From Actinomadura macrotermitis (GTDB lineage: Bacteria; Actinomycetota; Actinomycetes; Streptosporangiales; Streptosporangiaceae): a stretch of 64,000 nt of DNA. Below, piece after piece: positions 59,259-64,000 of the stretch (position 1 is the stretch's first letter; each line of letters opens with the position of its first letter). The stretch covers positions 1,078,073-1,142,072 of the forward strand of contig NZ_WEGH01000002.1 of assembly GCF_009604375.1 (NCBI RefSeq), given 5' to 3'. The position numbers were made by a program, and so were the translations under genes. The notes beneath the pieces are model-generated. The model was not told where the DNA came from and searched no databases. It saw nothing but the letters and a program-made list of their open reading frames with translations.

Positions 59259-59543
59259 TCAGTTGATACGAAAGGTGCGGTGACGCAGCGCCGCGTGGAT
59301 CCGGGCCCGCCGCGACCGGTGCGGGGTGACCCGCTCGCGCAGCTCGCGCGCCTCGGCCAGTTCGCGCAGGAAGGCGGCGCGGCGGCGCAGCCGCTCGCGG
59401 GTCTCCTCGGGAGTGAGGTCGCCGGCCAGCTCGACGGCCGACTCCTCGCCGGCCTCGGCGTCGCGGTCCTGCCCGGGCGGGTCGGGCGCCGACTCGCGGA
59501 CCCGCTCGCCGCGCCGGCGCCGCTGCTCTCGATCTCTGCTCAT
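59259..59543 (-). CDS. Small charged helical protein, unknown
   Basis: 94 residues with a disordered acidic/basic N-terminus and a helical C-terminal half: [51 protein letters not shown]. It lies between the TadA group and upp. Coiled-coil-like, function unknown. Confidence 0.6.
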   Translation of the reverse strand: MSRDREQRRRRGERVRESAPDPPGQDRDAEAGEESAVELAGDLTPEETRERLRRRAAFLRELAEARELRERVTPHRSRRARIHAALRHRTFRIN

Positions 59544-59650
59544 ATCGCCATGGTGCCCAGCTCAGCGCGCCTCTACCCTCCCGCCCTTGGCGCCCGGCGG
59601 GCCGCCCCCGCGCGGACGACGTGAACGCCGTGCACAGGTACGGTGTGGGC

Positions 59651-60289
59651 ATGCAGACCCTCGCCGTCGATCACCCGCTCGTCGCGCACAAGCTCACCAC
59701 GCTGCGGGACGTGCGCACCGACTCGCCGACGTTCCGCCGCCTCGCCGACGAGCTGGTGACGCTCCTGGCCTACGAGGCCACCCGGGACGTGCGGGTGGTC
59801 GAGGCCACCGTGCAGACCCCCGTCGACTCCGCCCGGGGCGTCCAGCTGGCCAGCCCGAAGCCGCTGGTGGTGCCGATCCTGCGGGCCGGCCTCGGCATGC
59901 TGGACGGCATGACGCGGCTGCTGCCGACCGCCGAGGTCGGCTTCCTCGGCATGATCCGCGACGAGGGCTCGCTGCTGGCGCAGACCTACGCGACCCGGCT
60001 GCCCGATGACCTGTCGGGCCGCCAGTGCTACGTGCTGGACCCGATGCTGGCCACCGGCGGCACGCTCGCCGCGGCGATCCGGCTGCTGCTGGACCGCGGC
60101 GCCGACGACGTGACCGCGATCTGCCTGCTGGCCGCGCCCGAGGGCCTGGCGCACCTGGAGAAGGAGCTGGCCGGCTCCGGCGCGCCGATCCGGGTCGTCA
60201 CCGCCGCGATCGACTCGCACCTGAACGAGCACGGCTACATCATCCCGGGCCTCGGCGACGCCGGAGATCGCCTGTACGGCGTGGTCTGA
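59651..60289 (+). CDS. upp: Uracil phosphoribosyltransferase
   Basis: 212 residues from ATG 59651. [40 protein letters not shown], the PRPP loop [20 protein letters not shown] and C-terminal uracil-binding [18 protein letters not shown]. It salvages uracil to UMP. Proximity to tadA is common in actinobacteria. Confidence 0.96.
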   Translation: MQTLAVDHPLVAHKLTTLRDVRTDSPTFRRLADELVTLLAYEATRDVRVVEATVQTPVDSARGVQLASPKPLVVPILRAGLGMLDGMTRLLPTAEVGFLGMIRDEGSLLAQTYATRLPDDLSGRQCYVLDPMLATGGTLAAAIRLLLDRGADDVTAICLLAAPEGLAHLEKELAGSGAPIRVVTAAIDSHLNEHGYIIPGLGDAGDRLYGVV

Positions 60290-60447
60290 CCCCCTCCGCC
60301 CGGTGCGGGCCCTTCTTTCGAGGTTCGGCCGCCGATCACCGTGGGTAGTACCCGGTCACGGAACGTCAGCGTTCCCCTCCGCCGCCCCGGCACCTCAGGG
60401 GACGGTTCCGGACCGGAGCGGCGTGAGCGAGGCTTCGAGGAAGCGTG

Positions 60448-60693
60448 ATGGCCCACGACCTGGACGGCGAACTGCCACGGTACGAAGAGATCGACGCACG
60501 GCTCACCGACGAGTTCGCGGGCGTGCACGCGCCGGACACGGTCGCCCGGTGCGTCGCGGCCGCGCTGCACGGCGCGCGGGAGATCATGGGCGGGGCGCCG
60601 CCGGAGCTGGTCGAGCGGATCGCCCGCCGGCACCTGGAGGTGCTCGCGCTGGTCGCCGCCGAGAAGCGCCGCCGGGCGCCGCGCCCGGGGTGA
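60448..60693 (+). CDS. Small three-helix-bundle protein
   Basis: 81 residues from ATG 60448 with AGGAAG upstream. Helices: YEEIDARLTDEFAGVHAPDT, VARCVAAALHGAREIMGG, PELVERIARRHLEVLALVAA. It resembles small actinobacterial three-helix-bundle (dimerisation-type) proteins. Function unknown. Confidence 0.7.
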   Translation: MAHDLDGELPRYEEIDARLTDEFAGVHAPDTVARCVAAALHGAREIMGGAPPELVERIARRHLEVLALVAAEKRRRAPRPG

Positions 60694-60852
60694 GCCGCCG
60701 CCGGCGCCCGCGCCGCGCCCGCGTGTCCGCTCAGGTCGCCGCGGGACGCGGCCGGACCGCCGTGGAACATGGCCTGCGCTTGCTTTGCGGGGGTTGGCGG
60801 CTGTGCGAGACTGACCTGGGGTCTGTGGGTCATCGCGCTCCGGGAGGCAGTT

Positions 60853-61011
60853 GTGCCGGCCAAGAAGTACCTCACGTGGGCCGCCGCGGCCTTCGTGGCG
60901 TTCTACATGATCAACCAGCCGGAAGGGGCGGCGAAGTCGGTGAACAGCGCCGCGAACGGCCTGGCGTCGGCCGCGGGCTCGCTGACCACCTTCCTCGGCG
61001 CGCTGGGCTGA
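60853..61011 (+). CDS. Small single-helix membrane protein
   Basis: 52 codons from GTG 60853 with GGGAGG upstream. One hydrophobic segment (YLTWAAAAFVAFYMI), then a small-residue amphipathic stretch (SVNSAANGLASAAGSLTTFL). Seven bases before the PH-domain gene, so co-expressed. Confidence 0.65.
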   Translation: MPAKKYLTWAAAAFVAFYMINQPEGAAKSVNSAANGLASAAGSLTTFLGALG

Positions 61012-61018
61012 GGGCCGC

Positions 61019-61549
61019 ATGCGGCTGGTGACGCCGGGTGACTCCGCCCCGGCCTCGGTGAACAAGTACCTCCTTCCGCACGAGACGCAGGTCATCACGG
61101 TGCGGCGGCATCCGGCCGTGCTGATGGTGCCGGTCGGGCTGGTGCTCGGCGGCCTGATCGTGGCGGGCGTGCTGAGCCAGATCGCGGCCGCGGACGCGGG
61201 CGGCGTGATCAGCTGGATCTGGTGGGGCTGGCTGCTGCTGCTCGCCTGGTTCGTCTGGCGGGTGGCCGAGTGGTCGGTCGACTACTTCGTCATCACCAAC
61301 CAGCGGATGCTGCTGACCACGGGCCTGATCACGCGCAACGTCGCGATGATGCCGCTGGCCAAGGTCACCGACATGAGCTTCAAGCGCTCCATCGCCGGCC
61401 GGATGCTCGGGTACGGCGAGTTCGTGCTGGAGTCGGCGGGCCAGGACCAGGCGCTGTCGACGGTCGCCTACCTGCCCTACCCCGAGCAGCTCTACCTCGA
61501 GGTCTGCGAAATGATCTTCCCCAACAAGAACGCGACCGCCGACGACTGA
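61019..61549 (+). CDS. Bacterial PH-domain membrane protein
   Basis: 176 residues. Two membrane segments (AVLMVPVGLVLGGLIVAGVL; IWWGWLLLLAWFVWRV) then a bPH2 domain: VDYFVITNQRMLLTTGLITR, NVAMMPLAKVTDMSFKRSIA, GRMLGYGEFVLESAGQDQAL. Domain of unknown function, often linked to membrane stress. Confidence 0.9.
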   Translation: MRLVTPGDSAPASVNKYLLPHETQVITVRRHPAVLMVPVGLVLGGLIVAGVLSQIAAADAGGVISWIWWGWLLLLAWFVWRVAEWSVDYFVITNQRMLLTTGLITRNVAMMPLAKVTDMSFKRSIAGRMLGYGEFVLESAGQDQALSTVAYLPYPEQLYLEVCEMIFPNKNATADD

Positions 61550-61777
61550 GGTCCCCGCGCCGCCGGCGCGCCGGACATCGCCCGTCCTTCCCGGCATGCC
61601 GGGCGATTTGCAGGATCTACCGGGTATCGTCCGATAGCGTCACTTTCAGCGCGCTGAGCGGGGCGGACGGACCGTCTCATCTGCGACCGCTTCATTGCTC
61701 TGGATGTGCGATAACCAAGCAATGTGCAATTATGTCGGCACCCCAGCCGCCTGATTACTTCCGCTAAGTGAGTTCAC

Positions 61778-63202
61778 ATGCCGGGTCCAGGCAACGTCGG
61801 CGAACGTGTCCGCAACCTGCGCCTGACCAGGCGCTTGTCACAGGCACAGCTCGCCGGACACGACCTTTCCGACAGCTACATCTCGTTGATCGAGTCCGGT
61901 AAACGGACCCCGACGCCCACCGTGCTGCGGATGCTGGCCGAACGGCTCGGCTGCACCCCCGAGTACCTCGCCGAGGGCGTGGAGCCCGAGCAGCGCGCCC
62001 ATCTGGAGGTCCGCGAGCGGCACGCCCAGCTGGCCCTGCTGGCCGGCGACGCCGCCACCGCCGAGTCCGGCTTCGCCGAGGTGCTGGCGCGCAGCGACGA
62101 CGCCGACCTGAGCGCCCGCGCGCGCTGGGGCCGGGCCCGCGCGCTGGAGGGCCTCGGCCGCACCGAGGAGGCCATCGCGCTCTTCGAGGAGCTGCGCGAG
62201 CAGGCCGAGCGCGACCCGGGGCGGGCCAGCCGGCTGCCCGCGGTGATCGCGCTCGCCCGCTGCTACCACACCGTCGGCGACCTCGGCCAGGCCGTCGCGC
62301 TCGGCGAGCGCGCCCTGGACCGGCTGCGGCGCCTGGAGCTCGGCGCGGGCGAGGAGCACACCGAGGTCGGCCGCGTCCTGCTGCTGGCGTACGTGGACCG
62401 CTCCGACGCCGCGCGCGCGCACGCCCTCGGCCGCGCCCTCACCCGGCAGGGCGGCGACGACGTCCCGCTCGCCGTCCACTACCGGCGCGCCAGCGTCCGG
62501 GCCCTGGAGGAGGGCGCCGTCGGCGACTCGCTGTACTTCGCCGAGCAGGCCCTGGCGACGCACGCGGGCGGCGAGCCCGAGCAGCCCCGCGCCCGGCTGC
62601 GGCTCGCCGCCGCCCGCGCGCTGCTGCGCGGCGTGACGCCGTTCTCGGCCGAGCGCACGCCCGCCGCCGAAGGGCCCGGGCAGCCCATGGACGCGCCCAC
62701 CCCGCAGGCGGCGCGCGAGGCGCTGGAGCTGCTGCGCGGCACCTCCTGCCTGGAGGGCGCCGAGGCGACCGAGGCGGTCATCGAGCGGGCCCGCGCGCTG
62801 GTCGCGGCCGGCGAGCCGCGCGAGGCGATCGTGGCGCTGGAGGAGCTGCTGGAGACCGGCATGGCCCTCGCCACGCCGCCCCCGCCGCTCGCCCCCCACC
62901 CGGGCGCCGACCTGGCCGCCCGCATCCGCAAGACCGCGCAGGCGCGGCTGGTGCTGGCCCGCGCCCGCATCGCCCAGGACGACCGCAGCGCCGCCCTGCT
63001 GGTGCTGCGGGCCGCCGCCGGGCAGCTGGACGGGCTGCCGCAGGGCCGCCCCGCCGCGCACGTGTACCGCGAGCTCGGCGAGCTGTTCGAGGCGGCCGGG
63101 GAGACCGCCGGCGCCGTCGCGGCGTTCCGGCAGGCGCTGGAGTCGGCCGGGCTGCGCGCCGCCCGCCCGCACACCGCGACGTTCGACCTCGGCCGCGTCT
63201 GA
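61778..63202 (+). CDS. XRE regulator with TPR repeats
   Basis: 474 residues. Helix-turn-helix: VGERVRNLRLTRRLSQAQLA, DLSDSYISLIESGKRTPTPT, VLRMLAERLG. The rest is TPR-like helices (ALLAGDAATAESGFAEVLAR, TVGDLGQAVALGERALDRLR, AGETAGAVAAFRQALESAGL). This architecture resembles peptide-binding regulators of the RNPP kind, though no secreted peptide is seen nearby. The 228-base upstream gap is comparatively AT-rich. Confidence 0.88.
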   Translation: MPGPGNVGERVRNLRLTRRLSQAQLAGHDLSDSYISLIESGKRTPTPTVLRMLAERLGCTPEYLAEGVEPEQRAHLEVRERHAQLALLAGDAATAESGFAEVLARSDDADLSARARWGRARALEGLGRTEEAIALFEELREQAERDPGRASRLPAVIALARCYHTVGDLGQAVALGERALDRLRRLELGAGEEHTEVGRVLLLAYVDRSDAARAHALGRALTRQGGDDVPLAVHYRRASVRALEEGAVGDSLYFAEQALATHAGGEPEQPRARLRLAAARALLRGVTPFSAERTPAAEGPGQPMDAPTPQAAREALELLRGTSCLEGAEATEAVIERARALVAAGEPREAIVALEELLETGMALATPPPPLAPHPGADLAARIRKTAQARLVLARARIAQDDRSAALLVLRAAAGQLDGLPQGRPAAHVYRELGELFEAAGETAGAVAAFRQALESAGLRAARPHTATFDLGRV

Positions 63203-63211
63203 CCCGCACCC

Positions 63212-63253
63212 GGAGCCGGCGCCGCCCCTGACCAGGGGGGCGGCGCCGGCTCC
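63212..63253 (+). terminator. Terminator after the XRE-TPR gene
   Basis: Seventeen perfect pairs (GGAGCCGGCGCCGCCCC at 63212-63228 and its complement at 63237-63253) around an eight-base loop. Nine bases after the stop. Confidence 0.85.
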
Positions 63254-63389
63254 GTCGTGCCGGGGGGAGACGAGGGTCACGTGCGCCCCCGCGTGAAACC
63301 AGGGCCCGGGGAGTCCTAACATGGAGACATAGGATGATTGGCTGACCGGAGGAAACACCGGCCGGCTCCGCACACCGCGAGGGGGGAAC

Positions 63390-64000
63390 TTGACGCTGCG
63401 CACCGCACGCCGCTCGTCACTGGTCGACCAGGTCATCGACCAGCTCAAGAGCGAGATCGCCACGAACGTGTGGCCGGTCGGCGCCAAGATCCCGCCCGAG
63501 CCGGCGCTGGCCGAGTCCCTCGGCGTCGGCCGCAACACCGTCCGCGAGGCGGTCCGCGCGCTCACCCACGCCGGCCTGCTGGAGTGCCGCCAGGGCGACG
63601 GCACCTACGTCACCGCGACCAGCGAGCTGTCGGGCGCGGTGCGCCGCCGCCTGGAGACCGCCGAGCTGGTGGAGACCCTGGAGGTCCGGCGCGGCCTGGA
63701 GGTCGAGGCGGCCCGCCTCGCCGCCGCGCGCCGCACCCCCGCCGACGTCGCCGCGATCGCCGCGGCCCTCGCGCAGCGCGACGCCGCCTGGACGGCCCGC
63801 GACCACGCCGCGTTCGTCGAGGCCGACCTGGCCTTCCACACCGCGGTGGTCGAGGCCACCCACAACCGGGTGCTCACCGACCTGTACCGCGACTTCAGCG
63901 CGGTGCTGCGGGCCGGCATCGGCGCGGCGGGCACGCTGCTGAACCACGCCGACGTCCCGCACGAGCCGATCGCCGCCGCGATCGAGGCCGGCGACGCGGA
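63390..64000 (+). CDS. GntR/FadR-family regulator, 3' end outside window
   Basis: About 203 codons visible from TTG 63390, with GAGGGGGG just upstream. Winged helix: SLVDQVIDQLKSEIATNVWP, KIPPEPALAESLGVGRNTVR, EAVRALTHAGLLECRQGDGT. The FCD helical domain follows: ETLEVRRGLEVEAARLAAA, FVEADLAFHTAVVEATHNRV (metal-binding D...H pattern). FadR-type FCD regulators sense carboxylates. The right edge cuts the last helices. Confidence 0.9.
   Translation, partial: MTLRTARRSSLVDQVIDQLKSEIATNVWPVGAKIPPEPALAESLGVGRNTVREAVRALTHAGLLECRQGDGTYVTATSELSGAVRRRLETAELVETLEVRRGLEVEAARLAAARRTPADVAAIAAALAQRDAAWTARDHAAFVEADLAFHTAVVEATHNRVLTDLYRDFSAVLRAGIGAAGTLLNHADVPHEPIAAAIEAGDA

Noticed and set aside
1..64000. CRISPR arrays
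   Set aside because: No series of regularly spaced identical repeats was seen. The repeats found are the transposase arms, operator dyads and one short direct repeat after the barstar gene.

Overview
The window is very GC-rich actinobacterial DNA. GTG and TTG starts, purine-rich ribosome binding sites and dense antisense open frames are all common. The gene order bifunctional PBP - GT87 membrane protein - rpsF - ssb - rpsR - rplI - MATE - dnaB is the origin-proximal order of Streptosporangiales and Streptomyces relatives. An Actinomadura-like (Thermomonosporaceae) host fits the protein styles, but this is an impression from reading, not a database result.

Layout. 1-2.4 kb: bifunctional penicillin-binding protein, cut by the left edge. 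2.4-18.8 kb: an accessory block between the PBP and GT87 genes. It begins with dead transposases (2.9-3.9 kb). Next comes a visibly lower-GC operon on the minus strand (4.3-9.3 kb): a secreted crystallin/I36-like protein, a coiled-coil lipoprotein-like protein, a peptidoglycan-binding adaptor, an ABC ATPase and a FtsX/MacB-type permease. A second field of dead transposases follows (10.3-12.2 kb), including a 338-bp perfect inverted repeat. After it come a broken virginiamycin-acetyltransferase-like gene, a flavin monooxygenase, DUF1905 and VOC proteins, a cytoplasmic solute-binding-like protein, a LysR/flavodoxin divergon and a lamin-tail secreted protein. 18.8-26.7 kb: GT87 protein, a D,D-carboxypeptidase, a phosphotransferase, a MerR regulator, a secreted RNase with its barstar inhibitor, endonuclease IV and small membrane proteins. 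26.8-36.3 kb: rpsF-ssb-rpsR-rplI, a PGRP-type amidase, a TetR/monooxygenase divergon, MATE, and dnaB carrying an inferred class 3 intein.

36.3-57.3 kb is a mosaic of regulator/enzyme/transporter pairs. It holds remnants of an MFS transporter and an AsnC regulator, then GlxA, PadR, LysR, MmyB-type, MFS, SDR and DMT genes. An alkylation-repair pair (AlkA with Ada-N, then Ogt) is followed at once by a beta-clamp paralogue. An XRE-cupin/B3-4/EamA trio and a polar amino acid ABC importer complete the stretch. 57.5-64 kb: tRNA-Ser(CGA), tadA and two tandem TadA-associated paralogues, upp, small membrane/PH-domain genes, an XRE-TPR regulator and a GntR/FadR regulator cut by the right edge.

Main points of interest: (i) the lower-GC I36-like/adaptor/MacB-type ABC operon bracketed by insertion-sequence debris, the best candidate for an undescribed system; (ii) the DnaB intein with Ala1 and a WCT motif, a decayed homing endonuclease and an atypical inserted segment; (iii) a DnaA-box-like cluster in front of dnaB; (iv) the perfect inverted repeat between two dead transposases that share the same lesions; (v) a second sliding clamp beside alkylation-repair genes.
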